A stretch of 64,000 nucleotides of DNA from Artemisia argyi (taxonomy: Eukaryota > Streptophyta > Magnoliopsida > Asterales > Asteraceae): contig CM060706.1 of NCBI GenBank assembly GCA_030686995.1, positions 138,719,005-138,783,004 on the forward strand. The letters run 5' to 3'. The notes below the pieces were generated by a model. It did no database searches, had not been told where the DNA came from, and saw only the letters and a program-made list of their open reading frames with translations. Made by a program: the position numbers and the translations under genes. This document shows, one piece after another, positions 1 through 10,437 of this stretch. Numbering within the stretch: position 1 is the first letter of the stretch; each line of letters opens with the position of its first letter.

Positions 1-687
1 TGTTCATTCCCTATGATGTATTATTTTGGATGGTAGGGTAAGAGTGTATGCAAAAAAAAAAAAAAAAAAAAAAAAAATCGAAAAATTAAGAAAATGAAAA
101 AAAAAAAATAATAGAAAATGAAAAGAGAAAAAAAAACATACGGACTACCATCCCATTTTATTCTATGTTTATTTTATGTTTTTGTTATTTTTCATTTATT
201 AGCTTAAGTCGAGTCTAGTCTTGGCTTAGCAACGCCACATTGTACATGTAATTAACCAAGATTGTTAACTCGCCACCAGTAAAAACTTCCTTTATCCAAC
301 AAAACCGTGTATTTCATATCCCTACACCTAACGTTGCAACCTTTTAAAAGACCTCTTTGATAGTTTATCTTAGGTGCTTACGCCATGTGGTGGAGGTTTG
401 ATCCTTTCCCAAGCCTATGGTAATCTATTTTGCTATGACAGGTAGTGAGAGATATCTTCCGTTTCCATATTGTAATTTATACTTTATTACACCCGAGAGA
501 TGTGAGTATTAAAACACTATTTGTGAGGTGCTTGTGTATGACCTCCGTGGTTGTCTTTGGTCTTTAGTGGAACGATTATTTATTGTAATTACTTTAATAT
601 TAGTGTTAAATGACCCCTAACTTGTATTTTGAGTTGAATAAAAGCGCATTTGCTTGAGGACAAGCAAATCTCAAGTGTAAGGGTATA

Positions 688-2102
688 TGATGAGTCGAAA
701 AATGAACCACTTTTAGGGGGTCATTTAAGCCCGGAATTGAATTTATTTGATCAAATATTGCCCTAAATCGTTCCTTTTGTGATTTTAGGTACTTTGAGAG
801 TGAAATCTGGAAAAGGAAGCAATTCGGACATTTTTGGAGCATAAAAGTGATGAAAACGCCAAAGTCTTAATTTTCCTTGTTGGGAACAGTAGGTGACGGC
901 GTCAAGAGTAACACCCTGACGGCGTCAAGAGTAAATTGCATGACGGCCCAGTGCAAACATGAAGGCGTCACAAGGAAGAGCGTCAAGAGTTAACACGTGA
1001 CGGCCTAGAAGAGCCTAATACATGACGGCGTCAGATTAAGATCAAGGCAGTCCGAGAATTATTTTGGCGGCGAGATGACGGCGGCACCTATTTGGTCTTG
1101 ACGCCGTCAGCCTCAATTTCCTATATATATTTTTCTAATTTTCATTCAAAAAAAAGAGGAGAAGTTTTGGAGAAACCCTAAGGCCGAACCTATTACGAAT
1201 TTTACAGGTTTTTCAAGGGTTTTCAGCCCTTGAACCCTTACATGTGTAATTGAGATAAGTGTTCTTCTAATTCAATCAATATGTCTATGTGTTGGTTGTC
1301 TATATCTTGTGCTTGTCTTAATTCCACCATGCTAGGCTAGATCTATCTTGTGTTTGCTTAGATCTAATGAAACCTAGATGTTAATTATGTGTTGATTACT
1401 TGTTTATGGTTGTATTGGATGAATGATTTCGATGTTAGGCTTAAGAAAACTGGCAGATCTCCAAATGGTAACATGCTTGAACGTCTTAGGAAACATGAAC
1501 TGACGTGCACTAGGTTTTATTGGTTGTATTTAATGGATGAGTAAATTCTAATGATCCCATGTTAGGAGCTTCTTAGCCGGCTCGACATAGGAGTGAAGTA
1601 GGCATTCATAGGATTGGGGAGTTAAGTGCGCCACCCCATGAATGGTATTAAGGAATACAATCCGTCATCCATGCAACTATAACAAGTAATTAACATGTAA
1701 AAGATATCTAGGGAGTAGTGAAATCTAAGTAAACACAATTTCTCCACTTATTGCTCACAACCTTAGTTTAATTTAGTTTTATTTTCATTTCTTGTATTTT
1801 ATTTTGATTGCATCTTTAGTATTGGGTTAGTTGACTAGCAACTAATTCCGCCCAAATCCTTAAAACCCGAGATTTTTATTTGCTTTTATAAAACATAAAA
1901 AAATACAAAAATAATTATCCCTCATCTTTAGAACTAGTATTTAGGTTTTCTAATCCTAGCGACACTATTCCTAGCTGAACGATTAATCCCCCGGTACTTG
2001 TCACTATACTATACTACAACGATCAGGTACACTGCCTGGTGGGGGTTGTAAGCTTCTCGAGATCCCTCGAGAGGTAAAGCCTGGTGCAATCCCTACGCAT
2101 CA
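688..2102 (+). repeat. LTR of Athila-like copy A
   Basis: It begins TGATGAG and ends CGCATCA, so the termini form a TGATG/CATCA inverted repeat. It is 1415 bp and aligns over its whole length with the LTRs at 3745-5157 and 9034-10437. It contains the TGACG palindrome cluster, a TATA box near 1121 and a polypurine-rich AAAAAAGAGGAGAAG stretch after it. By eye it is more diverged from the two LTRs of the next element than they are from each other. Confidence 0.9.
893..1130 (+). promoter_or_regulatory. U3 promoter of LTR A: TGACG palindrome cluster plus TATA box
   Basis: Repeated TGACGGCGTCA / TGACGCCGTCA palindromes and TGACG half-sites run from 893 to 1109. CTATATATAT follows at 1121-1130. 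TGACG is the known core of as-1-type elements bound by TGA-class bZIP factors. Use as a promoter is inferred from the position next to a TATA box. Confidence 0.6.
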
Positions 2103-3744
2103 GTATACGAAGAAGTTCATTGTATTATTCCATGACAGGTTTGGAATCGACCATTTTGTAATTGTTAAAATTACTTACAAGGAACTTCTTAGTTGTGGCA
2201 TCCTCAGCCATATACTTAGCCTCAAAAGAATACCATAGTTCTTTAGCAAATTCAATATTTTGATATATATCAAATAAGGGATCAGGCATACCATTGAGAA
2301 TTAAGCCACGACAAACATAATTGTCATTTTTCCACTTACTCCTCTTCTTTATCGAGTACACAACAACATCATCACCATCATTCGGAATTGGTATGTTAAG
2401 AACATACAACACACTCATATTAGTCAAGAAGAAGTGCATCTTCTTTTGCCACCTCCTAAAATCTATCCCTTCAAACTTGTCTAGCTTGGAGAAGTTAGCA
2501 ACCATATGTTCATGATAACAACCGCTGATTATCTCCAATGTTTCCTTTTATTGTTGGTAGATTTGTATTTATGCAACACTATTGGGGTGAAGATAATCAA
2601 TGTAGCTAGATATCACTTAGAATTATGAAATCACTTTCCAAAGAATACTATTCGACTCTAATGCATGTGTTACACGAATATCTCCTTGGGATAAGACCAA
2701 GTGTTTGCTCTTGTTTTAGGCACAAATCAAGAACCCTTTCGCTTCTAAGTGTTTAGTTTTCCTGTATCTTTTCCCTGCAGATGCAAATCTCTTATATAGA
2801 GATGAATACTCCAGTTAATGGATTTATGAGAATTAACCGGCCTATTAATCTCCTCATAGTACTACTCCATGATTGCAATAGAGGTTACATAACCAATTAA
2901 ACGTGATCATTAAGTTGTAGTTATAACTGCCTTTAAATAGGTCAAAGCCATTACAAGTTAGTTGAATTTAGTCCAACATGTTTACTCATTGATGATGTTG
3001 CTCCTTGAAAGGGAATGCCTCCTGAGTACACTCCATGAGGAAACTATTCCCTGATGATACCATTTAGTGTCTACTCAGTGAAAAGTAGGACACTGAACTC
3101 ATCCGCCTGATGAAAGCATCGAGTGTTGCTCACTGATGAGCGTACCAACAGAAGTCATCAGCCACATGAATACCACCATATCACTATCAGAGCCAGGGTG
3201 GCTAAGTGACCTGAAGGGTGTACTCCCCGTACCTCCAAACCCATTACCATGTGTGGCTTGAAACCCTCAATTGCACTAAATTTCCAACTGGATCAAGTAT
3301 TGTTGTAATGTTGTTTATTTTTATTAAACCTGACGTCTTTTTTGTGATGCCAAATCCGTCATGGAGATGGTAATTGGTAAAGGTAAGTACGCGACCAACT
3401 ATCCACTTTAACTATTCTATTGATGTCCATTTCCAACAACTAAAACCATTAACGACTTCCAAGCATCATCCCATTTATGGAACAAAGTGTGGGCATGTGG
3501 CACAAAAACTTTTGTATTCCTTGGATCAATTGCTGTTGTGATCCCAAAACTGCTACACCTTTTCTTGTAACAAGGCTATGTATGTGAAGTTGCTGCATCT
3601 CCCTATGAGTATCTTGTTCAAATTTTGCTTCCAAAATTTCAAGACAAAATCCTACTGTAATACAAAAGAAATATAAGGGACACAAGAAATTAGAATAAAA
3701 TCTCACCTGGGCTTCTGTACTGTCGGCTAACTTAAATGGGATAT
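2103..3744. other. Spacer between two Athila-like elements
   Basis: Apart from a Copia gag fragment on the minus strand (2125-2538) I see no gene. A minus-strand ORF at 3449-3706 has no recognisable domain. The GATAT at 3740-3744 is the left target-site duplication of the next element. Confidence 0.5.
2125..2538 (-). pseudogene. Copia-type gag N-terminal fragment
   Basis: A 137-codon open frame begins near MVANFSKLDKFEG and continues DFRRWQKKMHFFL. This resembles the start of plant Copia gag proteins (DUF4219/UBN2 type, where an aromatic-rich W...K...L helix precedes the capsid-like region). It also has WYSFEAKYMAEDATTKKFL, matching the UBN2 region where target proteins read LW..L...Y. No zinc knuckle, protease or pol follows on this strand. 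No LTRs can be paired with it, so I read it as a decayed fragment. It directly abuts the LTR end at 2102. Confidence 0.7.
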
Positions 3745-5157
3745 TGATGAGGCGAAAAATGAACTGTTTTTAGGGGGTCATTTAAGCCCGGAATTGAATT
3801 TATTTGATCAAATATTGCCCTAAATCATTCCTTTTGTGATTTTAGGTACTTTGGGAGAGAAATCTGGAAAAGGAAGCAATTCGGACGTTTTTGGAGCACA
3901 AAAGTGAAGAAAACGCCAAAGACTTAATTTTCCATGCTGGGAACAGTAGGTGACGGCGTCAAGAGCAACATTTTGACGGCGTCAAGAGTAAATTGCATGA
4001 CGGCCCAGTATAGAAATGAAGGCGTCACAAGAAAGAGCGTCAAGAGTAAAATACGTGACGGCCTGGAAAAAGTTATAACGTGACGGCGTCAGAAATATAT
4101 CAAGGCAGTCCGAGAATTCTTTTGGCGGCGAGATGACGGCGTCACCTATTTGGTCTTGACGCCGTCAGCCTCAATTTCCTATATACAGTTTTCTAATTTT
4201 CATTCATAAAAAAGGGAGAAGTTTTGGAGAAACCCTAAGGCCGAACTTAGTACTAATTTTACAGGTTTTCAAGGGTTTTCAGCCCTTGAACCCTTTCATG
4301 TGTAATTGAGATAAGTGTTCTTCTAATTCAATCAATATGTCTATGTGTTGGTTGTCTATATCTTGTTCTTGTCTTAATTCCATCATGCTAGGCTAGATCT
4401 ATCTTGTGTTTGCTTAGATCTAATGAAACCTAGATGTTAATTATGTGTTGATTACTTGTTTATGGTTGTATTGGATGAATGATTTCGATGTTAGGCTTAA
4501 GAAAACTGACAGATCTCCAAATGGTAACATGCTTGAACGTCTTAGGAAACATGAACTGACGTGCACTAGGTTTTATTGATTGTATTTAATGCATGAGTAA
4601 ATTCTAATGATCCCATGTTAGGAGCTTCTTAGCCGGCTCGACATAGGAGTGAAGTAGGCACTCATAGGATTGGGGAATTAAGTGCGCCACCCCATGAATG
4701 GTATTAAGGAATACAATCCGTCATCCACGCAACTATAACAAGTAATTAACGTGTAAAAGATATCTAGGGAGTAGTGAAATCTAAGTAAACACAATTTCTC
4801 CACTTATTGCTCACAACCTTAGTTTAATTTAGTTTATTTTCATTTTTAGTATTTTATTTTGATTGCATCTTTAGTATTGGATTAGTTGACTAGCAACTAA
4901 TTCCGCCCAAATCCTTCAAACCCGAGATATTTACTTGCTTTCTAAAAAAATATAAAAATACAAAAATAATCATCCCTCATCTTTAGAACTAGTATTTAGG
5001 TTTTCTAATCCTAGCGACACTATTCCTAGCTGAACGATCAATCCCCCGGTACTTGTCACTATACTATACTACAACGATCAGGTACACTGCCTGGTGGGGG
5101 TTGTAAGCTTCTCGAGATCCCTTGAGAGGTAAAGCCTGGTGCAATCCCTACGCATCA
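3745..5157 (+). repeat. 5' LTR of copy B
   Basis: It is 1413 bp, TGATGAGG...CGCATCA. It pairs with 9034-10437 with scattered substitutions and small indels, roughly 2 percent by a hand count that is only approximate. Transcription signals are TATA-like ATATACA near 4180 and the TGACG cluster upstream of it. Confidence 0.92.
3951..4187 (+). promoter_or_regulatory. U3 promoter of LTR B 5': TGACG palindrome cluster plus TATA
   Basis: Five full palindromes (four TGACGGCGTCA and one TGACGCCGTCA, 3951 to 4167) and four half-sites lie within about 220 bp. CTATATACA follows at 4179-4187. Several units share the tail AAGAGTAAA, so the block looks like a degenerate tandem repeat of about 30 bp. Confidence 0.6.
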
Positions 5158-5163
5158 AATTTT

Positions 5164-5180
5164 TGGCGCCGCTGCCGGGG
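5164..5180 (+). other. Primer binding site (tRNA-Asp type)
   Basis: TGGCGCCGCTGCCGGGG starts 6 nt after the LTR. It differs by one base from the complement of the 3' end of plant tRNA-Asp(GTC), whose end is CCCCGGCAACGGCGCCA. This primer is typical of Athila/Tat elements. Confidence 0.88.
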
Positions 5181-5332
5181 AATAGTTATTGTCTAGGTTA
5201 GAATCTCTTTTTATTAGGTCTACTTGCTAGATTCATTTCTAGTAAGATTTTTATTTTTATTTTTATAGGTCTTTTTTAGTCTATCTTTTCTTTGTGTCTT
5301 TGTTTGTAAAAAAATAAAAAAAAACCTTTCCA

Positions 5333-6538
5333 TTGACTATTCCGTTAGCCATTATGGAGAACGCGAATCCACCATACTACCAACCACAAAATTCATCCAC
5401 TCCTAATGACATCTTAATGTTTAAACAACATGTAGATGAACCTATCTATGATGCATGGGCTCGTTTTAAATATTTACTCCGAAAAGTCCCTCATCATAAT
5501 TTCGATCTGTGGTCCCAAATTGAAATATTATACCATCGTGTCGACCACTATACCAAAATGGACATTGACCATGCCGCAGATGGGGACCTTTGGGGATTAA
5601 GTGCTGATGAAGCATGGGAAACCATAGAGAATTGTGCCAAACTTGCCAAAAAAATGGACAGCCCAACAAACGTTGTTACAGATCAATTGATAGCAAGTTT
5701 AAGGGAACAGGCAAGAAGATTGTTTGGGGATAAGACTATAGATGAGATAACTGGGCACACGGGGTGGTTTGATTTCACCACAATACAAGCTGAGCACATT
5801 GGTAATCCTGATAAGATGGAGGATAGAGTTGAAAATTTAAACCCACCAAGTACCCCACAAGTCCTACCATCATTTGAGGCATATACACTGCCCGTGACTT
5901 ATTCGGATGAAGTAGAAGAGACTTTAGGAACCCCAATAGAGGTAGAACCTTTGAACCAAACACAACTAGAGGATATAGGTTTGAATACTTATAATGATAA
6001 CCTTACTCTTAGTTTTAGGGAAGTTCCTAGTTTTGATGAATCGGAGCCTCAACCAAAACCGTTACCTAATCTTCCATCCTTGGATGAAAATTTAGGAATT
6101 GAAATAGGTTCCGATCCACCCATCAAACCATATAGTCCGGGTAGTCTTAGGACAAAGGTAGTGGACTCTAAGCCTTGTAGAGAGGAAGCCAATATAGGAG
6201 TGGAAAATGACCTTACATGCTTACATCACCCATTTATGATTGATCACAAGAAACATTATGGGTTTAAACCGGGTTTATTAGGTCAAGATGGATCCCCAAC
6301 TAGTAGTCTCTCGAAGTTGATAGAAAATGATCCCTTTCTAGGAGAAAATCTTAATCCACCCATTAACCCGATTGAATTTGGTAAGGTTATGATGATAGGA
6401 GCACACATCTTTGAGCATATAATCCATCCACCACTTTTTCCTCACGTGGCATATTTCCACCCTAAGGGTGTGTATCGCTACTATCACCCGCACTTAATCC
6501 TAAGTGTAGGGAAAACCTTACCTTTATCCGTGAAATAA
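5333..6538 (+). CDS. Intact gag-like ORF of a non-autonomous Athila-like element
   Basis: The 401-codon frame is open from start to stop. A second ATG at 5354 (MENANPP) is a likely alternative start. Residues 24-90 (NDILMFKQ...SADEAWE) align with the C-terminal half of the capsid-like Retrotrans_gag domain in the related element at 42855-45104 (NDILMFQQ...LSAEES). The N-terminal half of that domain is missing, as if deleted between the leader and NDILMF. From about residue 150 the protein is acidic and proline-rich. It ends with FHPKGVYRYYHPH, a tail I have seen only in Asteraceae repeats. There is no zinc knuckle or protease motif. What a truncated gag does is unknown. It may be translated but unable to form particles alone. 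Annotation pipelines often give such ORFs unrelated names. Confidence 0.75.
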   Translation: MTIPLAIMENANPPYYQPQNSSTPNDILMFKQHVDEPIYDAWARFKYLLRKVPHHNFDLWSQIEILYHRVDHYTKMDIDHAADGDLWGLSADEAWETIENCAKLAKKMDSPTNVVTDQLIASLREQARRLFGDKTIDEITGHTGWFDFTTIQAEHIGNPDKMEDRVENLNPPSTPQVLPSFEAYTLPVTYSDEVEETLGTPIEVEPLNQTQLEDIGLNTYNDNLTLSFREVPSFDESEPQPKPLPNLPSLDENLGIEIGSDPPIKPYSPGSLRTKVVDSKPCREEANIGVENDLTCLHHPFMIDHKKHYGFKPGLLGQDGSPTSSLSKLIENDPFLGENLNPPINPIEFGKVMMIGAHIFEHIIHPPLFPHVAYFHPKGVYRYYHPHLILSVGKTLPLSVK

Positions 6539-8379
6539 GGGTAGAGTCAGGCTCGTGACTCGAACAAAAACAAGCGCTTCTTGGGAGGCAACCTATGATT
6601 GTGTGTGATTTTTATTTTGTTTGTTTGTTATTTGCTTCCGTATGCATGCTTTATTTTTATTGTTGGTAGATCATGTTTCAAAACTAGAATAGTGAAAATA
6701 CTTTACTTTGTTGTTTTGGCCTAATCTTAACTTCACCTAAAGGTATTTTTGCAAAAGATAAGTGTAAGGGGAAACCCCAAATATGTTTTTAAGAAACAAA
6801 CCGATCATGATTCTCCACAATATTTAGTGAACATGTATATTCGTATTTGTTAGAGTCAAATGCTTGTATTGAGTCATAATGAAGTTTTGCAGGATTTTCC
6901 AGGAAGTAGGACCAAGTTTTTCCAGAAATTTTCCAGAAACTTAACATAAGAATTTCAGCAGATCACTTCTGACGGCGTCACGAGTTTACTCTTGACGGCG
7001 TCACGTGTAAAAATCTGGAAATTTTACCAGTTTTGTTTTTCTAACGGAGTTTTAAAGTTTTTGTTGAATAATTAAGTTTTATAATCTTCAGAAAATCTGC
7101 AAACTTCATTCCACAAGCATTATATCTTACTTGTTTTCTAAGATTTAGTAACTTATATAGATTGCCGCCGATTTTATGCGAGGTTGCTTTGTTTGTTTTC
7201 TCAGGATTAACAGGTTATGTATGACAAGAAGATGATTTACATTCTGGAAGGGAAGCTTTGATTGTTCATTTTCTTGGAGGAAGATTTAACCTGGCCACCT
7301 TATTATCCATACCGAGCGAATCAGGGGAGTATTTGATTTCATTCTTTTTACTTATTCACTTTTACATTCTTTACTTGAACATTGGGGACAATGTTCATCC
7401 TAAGTGTAAGGGGAGGGTAAAATGATGATACCTTACAAATACACTTTCGCTTGAGTTTGTTTGTTTGATAGTAGATGTGTAATAAAACTATGATAAATAC
7501 TTGTTAGTGCAATTTTAGCGCCAAATTTAAAATTTTTTACAACATTTAGGAGTGAAACCTTAGCCATAGCAAGCGTCTCATGGATAGGAGATTGTATGAC
7601 TAGCACAAAACCGTATATTCAGAAAAAATTTTCCACCCAAATATGTGAGGTTCGCCTTTAGATTTGATAGGAAAAGCATTCATTATTAGTGCTTATGAGT
7701 GTACCGGTAGCATTTAGATTCTAGAACTTGCGTTAGTGATGCATCCCGAGACCGCTAGTGAGACTACATTCGTGTAGTAGGATTTACTACATGATAAGAG
7801 GCATTAGGATCACCCTTGTGTTAAACCCGTACCATAATTACTTGATCGTTTAAGTCATATTACTTGGCTAGTTAAGTCAATTAATTTTTTCCACACCTTA
7901 GCATTGTACTCATTTTTAGTACACGATGCCCCTAGTACACCCCTTCGAGCCTATCTTTTCGTTTCTAACTTTAAGCATCTTACTTAAAGGAAGAATTTGT
8001 TACACCCCACTTAAATGTACACCCAAATTGCCTTAGCCTTCTGTGTATGCGCTCATTTTTAGTGCATTATTGTTATTTGGTAAACCCTAAGTTAACTATC
8101 TAATTGATTACATGGTTGCTAACTCGAGTCATATCCTTGTACATATTGTTTTGGGACGATTGGGACTCATGGGTAAAATACTTATTTTATAGAGTAATGG
8201 GGAAGAACATCATATTATTACCCCCATATGTATGTTAATCTTAAAAGTAATCCAAGTGTTTTGATTTTCTTAATTCGAGTCATTAGATTAGTTTATTGTA
8301 AAGAATGTAAAAATTCAAGTGTAAGGGGAATTTTCATTCCCTATGATGTATTATTTTGGATGGTAGGGTAAGAGTGTAT

Positions 8380-8427
<48 letters not shown>

Positions 8428-9033
8428 GAGAAAAAGAAAAAAAAAGAAAAATCAAGAAAAAGAAAAAAAAAAAAAAAAAAACATACGTACTACCATCCCT
8501 TTTTATTCTATGTTCATTTCATGTTTTTGTTATTTTTCGTTTATTAGCTTAAGTCGAGTCTAGTCTTGGCTTAGCAACGCCATATTGTACATGTAATTAA
8601 CCAAGATTGTTAACTCGCCACCAGTAAAAACTTCCTTTATCCAACAAAACCGTGTATTTCATATCCTTACACCTAACGTTACAACCCTTTAAAAGACCTC
8701 TTTGATAGTTTATCCTAGGTGCTTACGCCATGTGGTGGAGGTTTGATCCTTTCCCAAGCCTATGGTAATCTATTTTGCTATGACAGGTAGTGAGAGATAT
8801 CTTCCGTTTTCATATTGTAATTTATACTTTATTACACCCGAGAGATGTGAGTGTCTAAACACTATTTGTGAGGTGCTTGTGTATGACCTCCGTGCTTGTC
8901 TATTGGTCTTTAGTGGAACGATTATTTGTTGTAATTACTTTTATATTAGTGTTAAATGACCTCTAACTTGTATTTTGACTAGAATAAAAGCGCATTTGCT
9001 TGAGGACAAGCAAATCTCAAGTGTAAGGGTATA
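6539..9033 (+). other. Long 3' noncoding internal region of copy B
   Basis: No ORF of substance. The block GCGCTTCTTGGGAGGCAACC lies at 6573-6592, just after the stop. Two TGACGGCGTCA palindromes lie at 6970-6980 and 6993-7003. There is a poly(A)/AAG tract at about 8381-8480. A TAAGGGTATA purine-rich stretch abuts the 3' LTR. Nearly all of it recurs, inverted, in the element at 38976-46698 (about 40398-42810). Confidence 0.7.
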
Positions 9034-10437
9034 TGATGAGGCGAAAAATGAACCGTTTTTAGGGGGTCATTTAAGCCCGGAATTAAATTTATTTGATCAA
9101 ATATTGCCCTAAATCGTTCCTTTTGTGATTTTAGGTACTTTGGAAGAGAAATCTGGAAAAGGAAGCAATTCGGACATTTTTGGAGCATAAAAGTGAAGAA
9201 AACGCCAAAGACTTAATTTTCCGTGCTGGGAACTGTAAGTGACGGCGTCAAGAGCAACATTTTGACGGCGTCAAGAGTAAATTGCATGACGGCCCAGTAC
9301 AGAAATGAAGGCGTCACAAGGAAGAGCGTCAAGAGTAAACTACGTGACAGCCTAGAAAAAGTTATAACGTGACGGCGTCAGAAGTAGATCAAGGCAGTCC
9401 GAGAATTCTTCTGGCGGCGAGATGACTGCATCACCTATTTGGTCTTGACGCCGTCAGCCTCAATTTCCTATATATAGTTTTCTAATTTTCATTCATAAAA
9501 AAAGGGAGAAGTTTTGGAGAAACCCTAAGGCCGAACTTAATACGAATTTTACAGGTTTTCAGCCCTTGATCCCTTTCATGTGTAATTGAGATAAGTGTTC
9601 TTCTAATTCAATCAATATGTCTATGTGTTGGTTGTCTATATCTTGTTCTTGTCTTAATTCCATCATGCTAGGCTAGATCTATCTTGTGTTTGCTTAGATC
9701 TAATGAAACCTAGATGTTAATTATGTGTTGATTACTTGTTTATGGTTGTATTGGATGAATGATTTCGATGTTAGGCTTAAGAAAACTGGCAGATCTGCAA
9801 ATGGTAACATGCTTGAACGTCTTAGGAAACATGAACTGACGTGCACTAGGTTTTATTGATTGTATTTAATGCATGAGTAAATTCTAATGATCCCATGTTA
9901 GGAGCTTCTTAGCCGGCTCGACATAGGAGTGAAGTAGGCACTCATAGGATTGGGGAATTAAGTGCGCCACCCCATGAATGGTATTAAGGAATACAATCCG
10001 TCATCCACGCAACTATAACAAGTAATTAACGTGTAAAAGATATCTAGGGAGTAGTGAAATCTAAGTAAACACAATTTCTCCACTTATTGCTCACAACCTT
10101 AGTTTAATTTAGTTTATTTTCATTTTTAGTATTTTATTTTGATTGCATCTTTAGTATTAGGTTAGTTGACTAGCAACTAATTCCGCCCAAATCCTTCAAA
10201 CCCGAGATATTTGCTTGCTTTCTAAAAAAATATAAAAATACAAAAATAATCATCCCTCATCTTTAGAACTAGTATTTAGGTTTTCTAATCCTAGCGACAC
10301 TATTCCTAGCTGAACGATTAATCCCCCGGTACTTGTCACTATACTATACTACAACGATCAGGTACACTGCCTGGTGGGGGTTGTAAGCTTCTCGAGATCC
10401 CTTGAGAGGTAAAGCCTGATGCAATCCCTACGCATCA
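9034..10437 (+). repeat. 3' LTR of copy B
   Basis: It is 1404 bp and pairs with 3745-5157. It carries a short deletion relative to the 5' LTR in the AGGGTTTTCAGCCCTTG region near 9555. The right TSD GATAT follows at 10438-10442. Confidence 0.92.
9240..9477 (+). promoter_or_regulatory. U3 promoter of LTR B 3': TGACG cluster plus TATA
   Basis: The palindromes run from 9240 to 9456. One unit that is TGACGGCGTCA in the 5' LTR has decayed to TGACTGCATCA. CTATATATAG follows at 9468-9477. Confidence 0.6.

Larger units (their letters stand above)
1..2102 (+). mobile_element. Athila-like Ty3/Gypsy element, 3' end only (copy A)
   Basis: Positions 1-687 match the last part of the internal region of the complete element at 3745-10437 (its 8327-9033), including a poly(A) tract in the same context. 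A full LTR follows. The rest of the element lies upstream of the window, so the 5' LTR and TSD cannot be seen. No coding sequence is visible in this part. Confidence 0.85.
3745..10437 (+). mobile_element. Complete non-autonomous Athila-like Ty3/Gypsy element (copy B), gag only
   Basis: Two LTRs (3745-5157 and 9034-10437) flank a 3.9-kb internal region with a tRNA-Asp-type primer site and one gag-like ORF. There is no protease, reverse transcriptase or integrase. A perfect 5-bp TSD, GATAT, lies at 3740-3744 and 10438-10442. Elements with LTRs and gag only have been described in plants (TR-GAG type). Movement would need pol supplied by a relative. The Athila assignment rests on the tRNA-Asp primer site, the long 3' noncoding region and the conserved CGCTTCTTGGGAGGCAACC block after the ORF. 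Confidence 0.9.

Noticed and set aside
3449..3706. Minus-strand 85-aa ORF
   Set aside because: No family signature, no splice context, and flanked by repeats. Left unassigned.
8356..8563. Two overlapping lysine-rich ORFs
   Set aside because: They only read the poly(A)/AAG tract of the Athila-like element and have no other content.
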